DNA from: Candidula unifasciata
Taxonomy: Eukaryota > Mollusca > Gastropoda > Stylommatophora > Geomitridae
Direction of reading: 5' to 3'
Assembly (NCBI GenBank): GCA_905116865.2
Contig: CAJHNH020006634.1
Location: 248,001 to 312,000 of the forward strand
DNA length: 64,000 nucleotides
The notes beneath the pieces are model-generated. The model was not told where the DNA came from, did no database searches, and saw nothing but the letters and a program-made list of their open reading frames with translations. Every line of letters begins with the position of its first letter. The first letter of the stretch is position 1. Made by a program: the position numbers and the translations under genes. Below are positions 44,878-58,570 of the stretch, piece after piece.

Positions 44878-45692
44878 GCGGAAGTGCTCATGTTTCCTGA
44901 TGGCGCTCCAAGCTTATGACAGCCCTTACTTAACAGAAAACAGTCGAATCAAGAGACAGAATAGGAACAGACGACGAACTAATTGTTCTGGAAGCTTCTA
45001 CCCGAAACTGCTTCTTGTCTTAAATTAAACTCTTTCATTCCCAGCCCAGGACTGTCTTAGCGGTTTTATGGGCCCTCGGGCAAACCAGTGTGCTGGGGCC
45101 CTACGACAACCACTCACAGGGATGAATTGTAAATGGTAGATAATATTCAACATGTGTTCTGTGATAGATACTTCAGCAAAATTGGATTAAAGGGTAAACA
45201 CAGATTCAAAGCCACAGTATGTAATTACTATCGACTTCTTGTATGGCAAGTCAGTTGACATTCACATATCAGCTATGCTCGTGGGGCCGCCCGTTATGCC
45301 ACATAGTCTGCCCTCATAACAAATGTATTTTTGCTATTTCGAAGTATTTAAACATATAATGATCCTTGCCAGATCTCATTTCAAGAGTTTTACAGCAAAA
45401 AGTTCAAATTTAAAGCAATCGATCTTTCACCAAAACGCATCTTTCTTGTATTTTTACGGAAATTTAGAATACGAGCACACCTGTTGAACAGAAGGTATCG
45501 CATCGATCTATTAAACAGCAGATGCTGAATATCACGTAACATGCGACTTAAAAGCTCAACAGAGACAATGGACAAGACTTCCTGTCATTAACTCGACTGC
45601 AGTCACCCCATATTTACGTCATCGCTAGAATATGAATGCGCTAGGTAGTTTATCCAGCTACAGCACAAAGTGTAAAAGCTTGTCTCATACTG
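44878..45692. other. stum 3' flank, unassigned
   Basis: Presumed 3' UTR and flank of stum. No strong AATAAA is placed well. GTATTTTTACGGAAATTTAG-type AT-rich sequence continues to the start of the 25-bp satellite. Confidence 0.4.
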
Positions 45693-48600
45693 TACGCTAG
45701 TCATTAATGTACATGAGTATGCTAGTTAATAATATCCATTAGTATACATTAGTATGCTGGTCATTAATGTATATTAGTATGCTGGTCATTAATGTATATT
45801 AGTATGCTGGTCATTAATGTATATTAGTATGCTAGTTATTAATGTACATTAGTATGCTAGTTATTAATGTATATTAGTATGCTGGTCATTAATGTATATT
45901 AGTATGCTAGTCATTAATGTACATTAGTATGCTGGTCATTAATGTACATTAGTATGCTGGTCATTAATGTATATTAGTATGCTAGTCATTAATGTATATT
46001 AGTATGCTGGTCATTAATGTATATTAGTATGCTAGTCATTAATGTATATTAGTATGCTAGTTATTAATGTACATTAGTATGCTAGTCATTAATGTACATT
46101 AGTATGCTGGTCATTAATGTACATTAGTATGCTGGTTATTAATGTATATTAGTATGCTGGTTATTAATGTATATTAGTATGCTGGTTATTAATGTATATT
46201 AGTATGCTGGTCATTAATGTACATTAGTATGCTGGTTATTAATGTATATTAGTATGCTGGTTATTAATGTATATTAGTATGCTAGTCATTAATGTATATT
46301 AGTATGCTAGTTATTAATGTACATTAGTATGCTAGTCATTAATGTATATTAGTATGCTGGTTATTAATGTACATTAGTATGCTGGTTATTAATGTATATT
46401 AGTATGCTAGTCATTAATGTACATTAGTATGCTGGTTATTAATGTACATTAGTATGCTAGTCATTAATGTATATTAGTATGCTAGTCATTAATGTATATT
46501 AGTATGCTGGTCATTAATGTACATTAGTATGCTAGTTATTAATGTATATTAGTATGCTAGTCATTAATGTATATTAGTATGCTAGTTATTAATGTACATT
46601 AGTATGCTGGTCATTAATGTACATTAGTATGCTGGTTATTAATGTATATTAGTATGCTAGTCATTAATGTATATTAGTATGCTAGTTATTAATGTATATT
46701 AGTATGCTAGTCATTAATGTATATTAGTATGCTAGTCATTAATGTATATTAGTATGCTAGTTATTAATGTACATTAGTATGCTAGTCATTAATGTATATT
46801 AGTATGCTAGTCATTAATGTACATTAGTATGCTGGTCATTAATGTATATTAGTATGCTAGTCATTAATGTATATTAGTATGCTAGTCATTAATGTACATT
46901 AGTATGCTAGTCATTAATGTATATTAGTATGCTAGTTATTAATGTACATTAGTATGCTAGTCATTAATGTATATTAGTATGCTGGTTATTAATGTACATT
47001 AGTATGCTGGTTATTAATGTACATTAGTATGCTAGTCATTAATGTATATTAGTATGCTGGTTATTAATGTACATTAGTATGCTGGTTATTAATGTATATT
47101 AGTATGCTAGTCATTAATGTACATTAGTATGCTGGTTATTAATGTACATTAGTATGCTGGTTATTAATGTATATTAGTATGCTAGTCATTAATGTACATT
47201 AGTATGCTGGTTATTAATGTACATTAGTATGCTGGTTATTAATGTATATTAGTATGCTAGTCATTAATGTATATTAGTATGCTGGTTATTAATGTATATT
47301 AGTATGCTAGTCATTAATGTACATTAGTATGCTGGTTATTAATGTACATTAGTATGCTGGTTATTAATGTACATTAGTATGCTAGTCATTAATGTATATT
47401 AGTATGCTAGTCATTAATGTATATTAGTATGCTGGTCATTAATGTACATTAGTATGCTAGTTATTAATGTATATTAGTATGCTAGTCATTAATGTATATT
47501 AGTATGCTAGTTATTAATGTACATTAGTATGCTGGTCATTAATGTACATTAGTATGCTGGTTATTAATGTATATTAGTATGCTAGTCATTAATGTATATT
47601 AGTATGCTAGTTATTAATGTATATTAGTATGCTAGTCATTAATGTATATTAGTATGCTAGTCATTAATGTATATTAGTATGCTAGTTATTAATGTACATT
47701 AGTATGCTAGTCATTAATGTATATTAGTATGCTAGTCATTAATGTATATTAGTATGCTGGTCAATAATGTATATTAGTATGCTAGTCATTAATGTATATT
47801 AGTATGCTAGTCATTAATGTACATTAGTATGCTAGTCATTAATGTATATTAGTATGCTAGTTATTAATGTACATTAGTATGCTAGTCATTAATGTATATT
47901 AGTATGCTAGTCATTAATGTATATTAGTATGCTAGTCATTAATGTATATTAGTATGCTAGTTATTAATGTACATTAGTATGCTAGTATTAATGTAATGTA
48001 ATGTATATTAGTATGCTAGTCATTAATGTATATTAGTATGCTAGTCATTAATGTACATTAGTATGCTAGTCATTAATGTATATTAGTATGCTAGTCATTA
48101 ATGTATATTAGTATGCTAGTCATTAATGTATATTAGTATGCTAGTCATTAATGTATATTAGTATGCTAGTCATTAATGTATATTAGTATGCTAGTCATTA
48201 ATGTATATTAGTATGCTAGTCATTAATGTATATTAGTATGCTAGTCATTAATGTATATTAGTATGCTAGTCATTAATGTATATTAGTATGCTAGTCATTA
48301 ATGTATATTAGTATGCTAGTCATTAATGTACATTAGTATGCTAGTCATTAATGTATATTAGTATGCTAGTTATTAATGTATATTAGTATGCTAGTCATTA
48401 ATGTATATTAGTATGCTAGTCATTAATGTATATTAGTATGCTAGTTATTAATGTACATTAGTATGCTAGTCATTAATGTATATTAGTATGCTAGTCATTA
48501 ATGTATATTAGTATGCTGGTTATTAATGTATATTAGTATGCTAGTCATTAATGTATATTAGTATGCTGGTTATTAATGTATATTAGTATGCTAGTCATTA

Positions 48601-51600
48601 ATGTATATTAGTATGCTAGTCATTAATGTATATTAGTATGCTAGTCATTAATGTATATTAGTATGCTAGTCATTAATGTATATTAGTATGCTAGTCATTA
48701 ATGTATATTAGTATGCTAGTTATTAATGTATATTAGTATGCTGGTTATTAATGTATATTAGTATGCTAGTCATTAATGTATATTAGTATGCTGGTAGTTA
48801 TAATGTATATATTAGTATGCTAGTCATTAATGTATATTAGTATGCTAGTCATTAATGTATATTAGTATGCTAGTCATTAATGTATATTAGTATGCTAGTT
48901 ATTAATGTATATTAGTATGCTAGTCATTAATGTATATTAGTATGCTAGTCATTAATGTATATTAGTATGCTGGTTATTAATGTATATTAGTATGCTAGTT
49001 ATTAATGTATATTAGTATGCTAGTCATTAATGTATATTAGTATGCTAGTCATTAATGTATATTAGTATGCTGGTTATTAATGTATATTAGTATGCTAGTT
49101 ATTAATGTATATTAGTATGCTAGTCATTAATGTATATTAGTATGCTGGTTATTAATGTACATTAGTATGCTAGTCATTAATGTATATTAGTATGCTAGTC
49201 ATTAATGTATATTAGTATGCTAGTCATTAATGTATATTAGTATGCTAGTCATTAATGTATATTAGTATGCTAGTCATTAATGTATATTAGTATGCTAGTC
49301 ATTAATGTATATTAGTATGCTAGTCATTAATGTATATTAGTATGCTAGTCATTAATGTATATTAGTATGCTAGTCATTAATGTATATTAGTATGCTAGTT
49401 ATTAATGTATATTAGTATGCTAGTTATTAATGTATATTAGTATGCTAGTCATTAATGTATATTAGTATGCTAGTCATTAATGTATATTAGTATGCTAGTC
49501 ATTAATGTATATTAGTATGCTAGTCATTAATGTATATTAGTATGCTAGTCATTAATGTATATTAGTATGCTAGTCATTAATGTATATTAGTATGCTAGTC
49601 ATTAATGTATATTAGTATGCTAGTCATTAATGTATATTAGTATGCTAGTCATTAATGTATATTAGTATGCTAGTCATTAATGTATATTAGTATGCTAGTC
49701 ATTAATGTATATTAGTATGCTAGTTATTAATGTATTATTAGTATGCTAGTTATTAATGTATATTAGTATGCTAGTCATTAATGTATATTAGTATGCTAGT
49801 CATTAATGTATATTAGTATGCTAGTCATTAATGTATATTAGTATGCTAGTCATTAATGTATATTAGTATGCTAGTTATTAATGTATATTAGTATGCTAGT
49901 TATTAATGTATATTAGTATGCTAGTTATTAATGTATATTAGTATGCTAGTCATTAATGTATATTAGTATGCTAGTCATTAATGTATATTAGTATGCTAGT
50001 CAATAATGTATAATAGTATATTAATGTATATTAGTATGCTAGTTATTAATGTATATTAGTATGCTAGTTATTAATTAGTATGCTAGTTAGTATATTAGTA
50101 TGCTAGTCATTAATGTAGTATGCTAGTTATGTATATTAGTATTAGTGTAATGTATATTAGTATGCTAGTCATTAATGTATATTAGTATGCTAGTTATTAA
50201 TGTATATTAGTATGCTAGTCATTAATGTATATTAGTATGCTAGTCTATTATGTATGTATATTAGTATGCTAGTCATTAATGTATGTATTAGTATGCTAGT
50301 TATTAATGTATATTAGTATGCTAGTCATTAATGTATGTATATTAGTATAATGTATATTAGTATGCTAGTTATTAATGTATATTAGTATGCTAGTTATTAA
50401 TGTATATTAGTATGCTAGTTATTAATGTATATTAGTATGCTAGTTATTAATGTATATTAGTATGCTAGTCATTAATGTATATTAGTATGCTAGTTATTAA
50501 TGTATATTAGTATGCTAGTTATTAATGTATATTAGTATGCTAGTCATTAATGTATATTAGTATGCTAGTTATTAATGTATATTAGTATGCTAGTCATTAA
50601 TGTATATTAGTATGCTAGTCATTAATGTATATTAGTATGCTAGTTATTAATGTATATTAGTATGCTAGTCATTAATGTATATTAGTATGCTAGTCATTAA
50701 TGTATATTAGTATGCTAGTCATTAATGTATATTAGTATGCTAGTGTATATTAGTATGCTATATTAAGTATGCTAGTTATTAATGTATATTAGTATGCTAG
50801 TCATTAATGTATATTAGTATGCTAGTTATTAATGTATATTAGTATGCTAGTTATAATGTATTAGTATGCTATGTATTAATGTATATTAGTATGCTAGTAG
50901 TAATGTATATTAGTAATGTATAATTAGTATGCTAGTCATTAATGTATATTAGTATGCTAGTTATTAATGTATATTAGTATGCTAGTTATTAATGTATATT
51001 AGTATGCTAGTCATTAATGTATATTAGTATGCTAGTTATTAATGTATATTAGTATGCTAGTTATTAATGTATATTAGTATGCTAGTTATTAATGTATATT
51101 AGTATGCTAGTTATTAATGTATATTAGTATGCTAGTTATTAATGTATATTAGTATGCTAGTCATTAATGTATATTAGTATGCTATGTATATTAGTATGTA
51201 GTATTAGTATATAGTATGCTGGTCAATAATGTATATTAGTATGCTAGTTATTAATGTATATTAGTATGCTAGTCATTAATGTATATTAGTATGCTAGTCA
51301 TTAATGTATATTAGTATGCTAGTCATTAATGTATATTAGTATGCTAGTTATTAATGTATATTAGTATGCTAGTCATTAATGTATATTAGTATGCTAGTCA
51401 TTAATGTATATTAGTATGCTAGTCATTAATGTATATTAGTATGCTAGTCATTAATGTATATTAGTATGCTAGTCAATAATGTATATTAGTATGCTAGTCA
51501 ATAATGTATATTAGTATGCTAGTTATTAATGTATATTAGTATGCTAGTCATTAATGTATATTAGTATGCTAGTTATTAATGTATATTAGTATGCTAGTTA

Positions 51601-53794
51601 TTAATGTATTAATGTATTAGTATGCTAGTCATTAATGTATATTAGTATGCTAGTCATTAATGTATATTAGTATGCTAGTCATTAGTATGTACATTAGTAT
51701 GCTAGTTATTAATGTATATTAGTATGCTAGTCATTAATGTATATTAGTATGCTAGTCATTAATGTATATTAGTATGCTAGTCATTAATGTATATTAGTAT
51801 GCTAGTTATTAATGTATATTAGTATGCTAGTTATTAATGTATATTAGTATGCTAGTCATTAATGTATATTAGTATGCTAGTTATTAATGTATATTAGTAT
51901 GCTAGTCATTAATGTATATTAGTATGCTAGTTATTAATGTATATTAGTATGCTAGTCAATAATGTATATTAGTATGCTAGTCAATAATGTATATTAGTAT
52001 GCTAGTCATTATGTGTATTAGTTAGTATGCTAGTTATAATGTATATTAGTATGCTAGTTAATGTATATTAGTATGCTGTCATTAATGCTATATTAGTATA
52101 TTAATGCTAGTATTATTAATGTATATTAGTATGCTAGTCAATTAATGTATATTAATGTATATGTTATTAGTATGCTAGTTATTAATGTATATTAGTATGC
52201 TAGTTATTAATGTATATTAGTATGCTAGTTATTAATGTATATTAGTATGCTAGTCATTAATGTATATTAGTATGCTAGTCATTAATGTATATTAGTATGC
52301 TAGTTATTAATGTATATTAGTATGCTAGTCATTAATGTATATTAGTATGCTAGTCATTAATGTATATTAGTATGCTAGTCATTAATGTATATTAGTATGC
52401 TAGTCATTAATGTATATTAGTATGCTGGTTATTAATGTATGCTATTAATATGCTAGTTATTAATGTATATTAGTATGCTAGTTATTAATGTATATTAGTA
52501 TGCTAGTTATTAATGTATATTAATGTATATTAGTATGCTAGTCATTAATGTATATTAGTATGCTAGTCATTAATGTATATTAGTATGCTAGTCATTAATG
52601 TATATTAGTATGCTAGTAATTAATGTATATTATGTATATGCTAGTCATTAATGTATATTAGTATGCTAGTCATTAATGTACATTAGTATGCTAGTCATTA
52701 ATGTATATGCTAGTAGTATGCTAGTATGCTAGTCATTAATGTATATTAGTATGCTAGTCATTAATGTATATTAGTATGCTAGTTATTAATGTATATTAGT
52801 ATGCTAGTTATTAATGTATATTAGTATGCTAGTCATTAATGTATATTAGTATGCATTAATGTCATTAGTTATTATGTCATATATGTATATTAGTATGCTA
52901 GTCATTAATGTACATTAGTATGCTAGTCATTAATGTATATTAGTATGCTAGTTATTAATGTATATTAGTATGCTAGTTATTAATGTATATTAGTATGCTA
53001 GTCATTAATGTATATTAGTATGCTAGTCATTAATGTATATTAGTATGCTAGTCATTAATGTATATTAGTATGCTAGTCATTAATGTATATTAGTATGCTG
53101 GTTATTAATGTACATTAGTATGCTAGTTATTAATGTATATTAGTATGCTAGTCATTAATGTATATTAGTATGCTAGTCATTAATGTATATTAGTATGCTA
53201 GTCATTAATGTACATTAGTATGCTAGTCATTAATGTATATTAGTATGCTAGTTATTAATGTACATTAGTATGCTAGTTATTAATGTACATTAGTATGCTG
53301 GTCAATAATGTACATGAGTATGCTAGTCATTAATGTACATGAGTATGCTAGTCATTAATGTACATGAGTATGCTAGTCATTAATGTACATGAGTATGCTA
53401 GTCATTAATATACATGAGTATGCTAGTCATTAATGTACATGAGTATGCTAGTCATTAATATACATGAGTATGCTAGTCATTAATGTACATGAGTATGCTA
53501 GTCATTAATATACATGAGTATGCTAGTCATTAATGTACATGAGTATGCTAGTCATTAATGTACATGAGTATGCTAGTCATTAATGTACATGAGTATGCTA
53601 GTCATTAATGTACATGAGTATGCTAGTCATTAATGTACATGAGTATGCTAGTCATTAATGTACATGAGTATGCTAGTCATTAATATACATGAGTATGCTA
53701 GTCATTAATATACATGAGTATGCTAGTCATTAATGTACATGAGTATGCTAGTCATTAATGTACATGAGTATGCTAGTCATTAATGTACATTAGT
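45693..53794. repeat. ~8.1-kb satellite of a 25-bp unit
   Basis: Roughly 320 tandem copies of GCTAGTCATTAATGTATATT followed by AGTAT. Stops occur in every frame, so no reading frame crosses it. Zones are visible: a left part mixing GCTGGT/GCTAGT and GTACATT/GTATATT, a nearly uniform middle, an indel-rich part (about 49980-52900), and a right end (53310-53780) of TACATGAGTATGC units. The same variant also starts the array at 45708. Confidence 0.98.
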
Positions 53795-54094
53795 AGAGAA
53801 TAATAACTGACTTAACGGTGTCGTGGTAAACAATTGCAGAAACGTCTCTAAGTAATAATGTACTGGCAACTTACACAAGTACTGTAAAACTTGTTTTTCA
53901 ACTAACTATAAATGAACAACTGATAAAAATAAGAAAGAAAATTTCTGTTAGATACAAAATGGACAGTCTAAATAATATTTATGTTTAAAACATTTTCGTC
54001 GAGATAAAAATAGCAGGCATGTAAAAAATCCCTTTCCCAGGATAAATAATTAGTAAATGTGAGGGTTGGGGGATACAGGACACCTTTCCTAGCC

Positions 54095-54205
54095 TTTTTT
54101 TTTTCTTGTCCACTTTGTACCCTAGTTAAATGTCGGGGGAGGGGGAAGGGGGAGGGAGATGTAACGTTCGTTGATGAGCTCTGTCAAAAGCTCTATTACG
54201 ATTAA
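54095..54205 (-). mobile_element. LINE 3' UTR remnant
   Basis: CTTGTCCACTTTGTACC, then GTCGGGGGA and GATGTAACGTTCGTTGATGA match the 3' ends of the LINE fragments at 24935 and 33645. Only the last ~110 bases are present, ending at a short T-run. Confidence 0.65.
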
Positions 54206-54261
54206 TGTGTGGCTTCAAACCGGCAAATATTGTATCCCACGAGGGAACAACAGAAGAATCA

Positions 54262-54401
54262 AGAAGAAGAAGAAGAAGAAGAAGAAGAAGAAGAAGAAGA
54301 AGAAGAAGAAGAAGAAGAAGAAGAAGAAGAAGAAGAAGAAGAAGAAGAAGAACAAGAAGAAGAACAAGAAGAAGAACAAGAAGAAGAACAAGAAGAAGAA
54401 T
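54262..54401. repeat. (GAA)n microsatellite with GAACAA variants
   Basis: About 30 GAA units then four interspersed AACAAGAAGA units. Plus strand is purine-rich. Confidence 0.95.
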
Positions 54402-54660
54402 GCAGTAGTGATGTTGTTAACATCTCTGTTTACCAGATGTTTGATTACGAGTTCTAATCCCAAAGTTAAAAAAAAAGTGTAAATTGCATCTGTGTGTTTG
54501 AGTTGATGCGACCTTAAATGGATGGCGGTAGATGATGTAATTTGCCTGTTAAAATAACTGTCTTCGCTGCGTGTGTCTGGCGTGAACATGTTTGGTATAC
54601 ACGGAGATCTAGACTGCAGGATAGCTTCGATCAACACTACCAGCCTCCTTAGATATGTTT

Positions 54661-55068
54661 TATGACAGAAGGATCGAAGAATAAGATACGAATAAGAAGA
54701 AAAGGAGAGGAAGAAGAAGTCGAAGAAGGAAGAGGAGGAGAAGGAGAAGAAGAAGCAGAAGAAGAAGCAGAAGAAAAAGAAGAAGAAGCAAAAGAAGAAG
54801 AAGAAGAAGCAGAAGAAGAAGAAGAAGAAGAAGAAGAAGAAGAAGAAGAAGAAGAAGAAGAAGAAGAAGAAGAAGAAGAAGAAGAAGAAGAAGAAGAAGA
54901 AGAAGAAGAAGAAGAAAAAGAAGAAGAAGAAGAAGAAGAAGAAGAAGAAGAAGAAGAAGAAGAAAGAAGAAGAAAAAGAAGAAGAAAAGCAGAAAAAAAG
55001 AAGAAGAAAAAAAAAGAAAGAAGAAAGAAGAAGAAGAAGAAGAAGAAGAAGAAGAAGAAGAAGAAGAA

Positions 55069-55100
<32 letters not shown>

Positions 55101-55205
55101 AAAAGAAGAAGAAGAAGAAGAAGAAGAAGAAAAAGAAGAAGAAGAAGAAGAAGAAGAAGAAGAAGAAGAAGAAGAAGAAGAAGAAGAAGAAGAAGAAGAA
55201 AAAGA
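54661..55205. repeat. ~540-bp homopurine tract, mostly (GAA)n
   Basis: Nearly all plus-strand bases from about 54690 to 55205 are A or G, with GAA repeats interrupted by GCA, AAAAA and GGA. The poly-Glu, poly-Lys and poly-Ser frames here arise from the repeat. Confidence 0.96.
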
Positions 55206-55394
55206 CAACGATGAAGAAGAAACAGTTCGAAGCTGCCTTATCTACAACTATTTAGTGCTTGGGCAGGTGCGGGGGGGGGGGGGGGGCGGTGTTGTGTCGA
55301 GATAGAGGATTTATTGCCACGCGGCTAGAGCAGTCACGTCCACTGTGTAAGTTATGATCTTAGATTTGCTATATATAAGCTACTTGACCCCGGT

Positions 55395-55626
55395 CGAAGT
55401 CTGTGGCTTAATCGTTGCGAACGCGCTTTATAATGCCGGGGTGCCGGGTTCGATTTCAGCTGCGGGCCTTGCGCCTCGCGGTTTGGTTTCGTCAGTGGTG
55501 TCGAGAAGCCGAACGTCCAAAAAAGCAATGGCAAACTACTGGACGTAAATTTGCCTAGAGAAACCACAACAGCCAAAAAATGCTGGTGTTGGTTCTACAA
55601 TGTCCTGTAAAGGATACGCAACAAAC
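55395..55626 (+). mobile_element. SINE family 2 copy
   Basis: Head GTCTGTGGCTTAATCGTTGC (A-box-like) followed by GTGCCGGGTTCGATTTCAGC (B box), then a body with AGCAATGGCAAACTACTGGA and a 3' end GGATACGCAACAAACTTTT. It aligns along its length with 56521-56753. Confidence 0.78.
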
Positions 55627-55884
55627 TTTTAACATGACCTGGACTTCGCTGATGATATTTCTCATCTGCCCCACGCACGGAATAAGATACAAGATACATT
55701 AAATATACTGGATCCGAGATCACAGCAGCTAGGTCTGAAAATTTATTAGGAAAAAACCAAAGATACTGAGAGCCAAACAGGCAAATTGTAATCTGGTTTC
55801 TCTTGAAGATATCCCACTTCAAGACGCGAAGTCATACATATGCTCGGGTATACGGATGGAGAAACGGAGACAGATATTGAAATA

Positions 55885-56110
55885 CGAAGCGCTTCATCCC
55901 CATCTTCAGCAGCAAGTGCAGAGTTCTAGTTCCGATGGTTTCCAGCAACATCTGAGTGTCTATCTCCTTTCCCGTGAGTGTTGATCGTCGACCAGATCCC
56001 CTGGTCGCTCCTAGCAGAACCATTTTCCTCAGACCGTAATGATCCTTCTGTGCCTCGGCACTGTTCTCTTCGCCCCCTAAAGGGCTCTTAGAACATCAGG
56101 CCCACTTCTG
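55885..56110 (-). repeat. dispersed repeat family 4
   Basis: The minus strand encodes MVLLGATRGSGRRSTLTGKE and IGTRTLHLLLKMGMKRFV. The copy is truncated before the cysteine-rich end. Confidence 0.5.
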
Positions 56111-56520
56111 GTTGGGATCCATTTAATGCGATTGAGTTAACCCCTAAAACCGCGGGATCCACATAATTATCCTAAAGGATCTTAACCAAACGGCGCCGGA
56201 AATTCGGCTACCTCGCAAAAATAACTTCGACCATAGCGTCATCTATCAAATTAACCTGGTTATTTCCCTTCCAACAACACCGCGCGGTTGCCATGACAGA
56301 AAAAGTTGCATTTGTCAAGGGTAAACAAAACAAAAATTTTGGTTGTTTTAAAACATAATTGCCGGTCAAACACGTTAGCAAATTGATATATGAATGAACA
56401 CATTACTGGCGGAATCCATTTACAGTGCAAGTAAACTAACTACAGTAACAAGATAGGCCGATGTAAACAGGTGCCTGAAACTAAGGAAAGATTTGCATAT
56501 AATGGTAACTATTTGTTCAT

Positions 56521-56753
56521 GTTGGCGTCTGTAGCTAAAGCGTTGCGTATTGTCGAGGTGCCGGGTTCGATCCCAGCTGCGGACGGTTTGTCTTGCGTTG
56601 GTTTCGACAGTGGTACAGAGAGTCAACCCTCCTTAAAGCAACGGCAAACTACTGAATGTAAAATTTGCCTAAAGAAACCACAACAGCAAAAAAAAAAAAA
56701 AAAAAAAATGCTGAGGTTGGTTCTGCAACATCATTAAAAAGTTACGCAACTAA
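56521..56753 (+). mobile_element. SINE family 2 copy
   Basis: GTCTGTAGCTAAAGCGTTGC and GTGCCGGGTTCGATCCCAGC form a better-kept tRNA-like head. The body shares GGCAAACTACTGAATGTAAA and AGAAACCACAACAGC with 55395-55626, with an internal A-run at 56688-56708. Confidence 0.8.
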
Positions 56754-56880
56754 CTCGAAAAAGGGAAGAAATCCACAAAACCCTGTACAACCGTTTGAAA
56801 TTTGAAAGGAGTTATTGTTAAACACCAAATGGTTACAAAAGAACCGACTATCGTGTGTGAGTGTGATATAAACTATAAAC

Positions 56881-57469
56881 TAAGGATGTACCGAATAGTC
56901 ATTTTCACTATTTGGCCGAATACGAATAGTGGGACTAACTATTTGGCCGAATACGAATAGTGTATCATCATCATCAGGTGCCTTGCCGACTGGCGTGGGC
57001 GATCATGCCTCTCCACAATCCGCTATTTCCTGCAGCATGTATCAGTTCGTGTGCTGACACACCTCCATGCCATGCAACAAGACTGTCAAGAGTCTTCTAT
57101 CGTTGTCTTCCTCTATCCCTCCTTCCACAGATCTTTTCAGTGGTCACCAAATGTTCATTTTCCCTCTTCTCATAACATGACTAAAAAATGACGACTGTCT
57201 ACTTCTGATGTCTGTGATTAGTTGTCTTCGGGCTCCCGCCTCTTTCAAAACCATCGTGCCTCGGCCATTCGTTCGATGTAATTTAAACAGCAACAATTGT
57301 GTTAATGAGAGAGTTATTTCAGTCCATCACAGTGTATGCTGAAACGGCTGTAAGGTAACCACTATTCGTATTCGGCCCGACGCAACTATTCGGCCGAATA
57401 CTGAATAGTTATTAGGTCCACTATTCGGCCCCGAAGCGAATACGAATCGAATATTCGGTACAGCCCTAA
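56881..57469. mobile_element. hAT-like element with imperfect terminal inverted repeats
   Basis: The left end AAGGATGTACCGAATAGTC and the right end (reverse complement TAGGGCTGTACCGAATATTC) are imperfect inverted repeats. The subterminal word TTCGGCCGAATA with flanking CGAATAG recurs at 56920-56960 and 57358-57425 on both sides. The middle (56960-57290) looks like a separate LINE-derived insertion with a CATCATCATC end. No clear target duplication is visible. Confidence 0.5.
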
Positions 57470-57477
57470 TATGGGTG

Positions 57478-57481
<4 letters not shown>

Positions 57482-57535
<54 letters not shown>

Positions 57536-57544
57536 ATAATATAT

Positions 57545-57596
<52 letters not shown>
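57482..57596. repeat. (AC)n followed by (AT)n microsatellite
   Basis: About 25 AC dinucleotides then about 28 AT dinucleotides with one break, directly right of the hAT-like element at 56881-57469. Confidence 0.96.
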
Positions 57597-57599
<3 letters not shown>

Positions 57600-58084
57600 T
57601 GCACGTACGCAAACACGTATGCGTACACAAATATGTACAAACTAATCATTGGCCCATAGAAAAGGATATCTGCAATCAAATCATCTCCTCGTGAGATGCA
57701 ATTTTTCTCTGTTTTGAAGCCCCATCCTGGCTTTTTCCAGGGGCCGCAATATAGCCGGACTATAAAAATGGTCTAATGGCTGAACGCGGTTTCTGGAACC
57801 TCGTCCACATAGTGGCACATTGTGTCATCAGGTGTTTATCGCTTGTGTGATATCCCTGGTGGGGTAGAAAGTCAGTCAGAAAAGGATGGGTGTTTTTTTA
57901 ATACGCGCTGCCCCTCAATGGGCCTAATTCTGGTTTACGTGCCTAATAATAATAATATGCTAAATGGTAAACAAATCTGATACTTTCTTGAAATGAAATT
58001 ATAAAACTATAAACTGAATCTACCAGCACCTGAAATATTGGACGGCTCGTGACCTGTGGATTTACCCTGTTTGTAGTCAGCTAT
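57600..58084. other. unassigned intergenic sequence
   Basis: Includes GGACTATAAAAATGGTCTAA and a CCAGGGGCCGC stretch. No coding or repeat assignment possible. Confidence 0.4.
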
Positions 58085-58383
58085 TGATACCCAATCCTTA
58101 CAAACCCAAGTGGATCAGTCACAGTTACGATGGTTTGGACATGTATGCAGAATGGGAGAAAATCGGCCACCATGGCAGGCATGGGAGGCTAAGAACCAGG
58201 GAACCAGACCTCTAGAACGACCCAGGGTAGACAACATCCGACAGTCCCTAACTTGCAGAGGACTGGAATGGAACAAAGCCAGAAAGAAAACTGCTGATAG
58301 AGACGTCTGGCGATCTCTCTGGCAAACCTCTACACCCCAAGGTAGAAGAGGAGCGACTAAGTAAGTAAGTAAGTAAGTAAGTG
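58085..58383 (+). mobile_element. LINE 3' end with (TAAG)n tail
   Basis: Encodes QLRWFGHVCRMGENRPPW and ERPRVDNIRQSLTCRGLEW, then RDVWRSLWQTSTPQGRRGAT, directly followed by six TAAG/GTAA units at 58359-58383. A microsatellite tail straight after the terminal codons is usual for such non-LTR elements. The last 55 bases are also present at 8806-8860. Confidence 0.75.
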
Positions 58384-58570
58384 TAGTCAGCTAATAAGAG
58401 AGTACCTTTTGTTAAACAATAAATGTTTAACTAAACACTTAAAAAGAGAGCCTCTGTACACGTTTGACTAGCGGCAGCTAAACCCCTGGTCAAATTTGGT
58501 CTTTTCTTATAAGCCGACCACAAACATGGGAAATCCACAGGTCACTGGACAGTTGATTATTTTAGAGGAT

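Noticed and set aside
54660..55255. Poly-Glu/Lys (plus) and poly-Ser/Leu (minus) frames
   Set aside because: Trinucleotide microsatellite read in three frames; no non-repetitive coding sequence.
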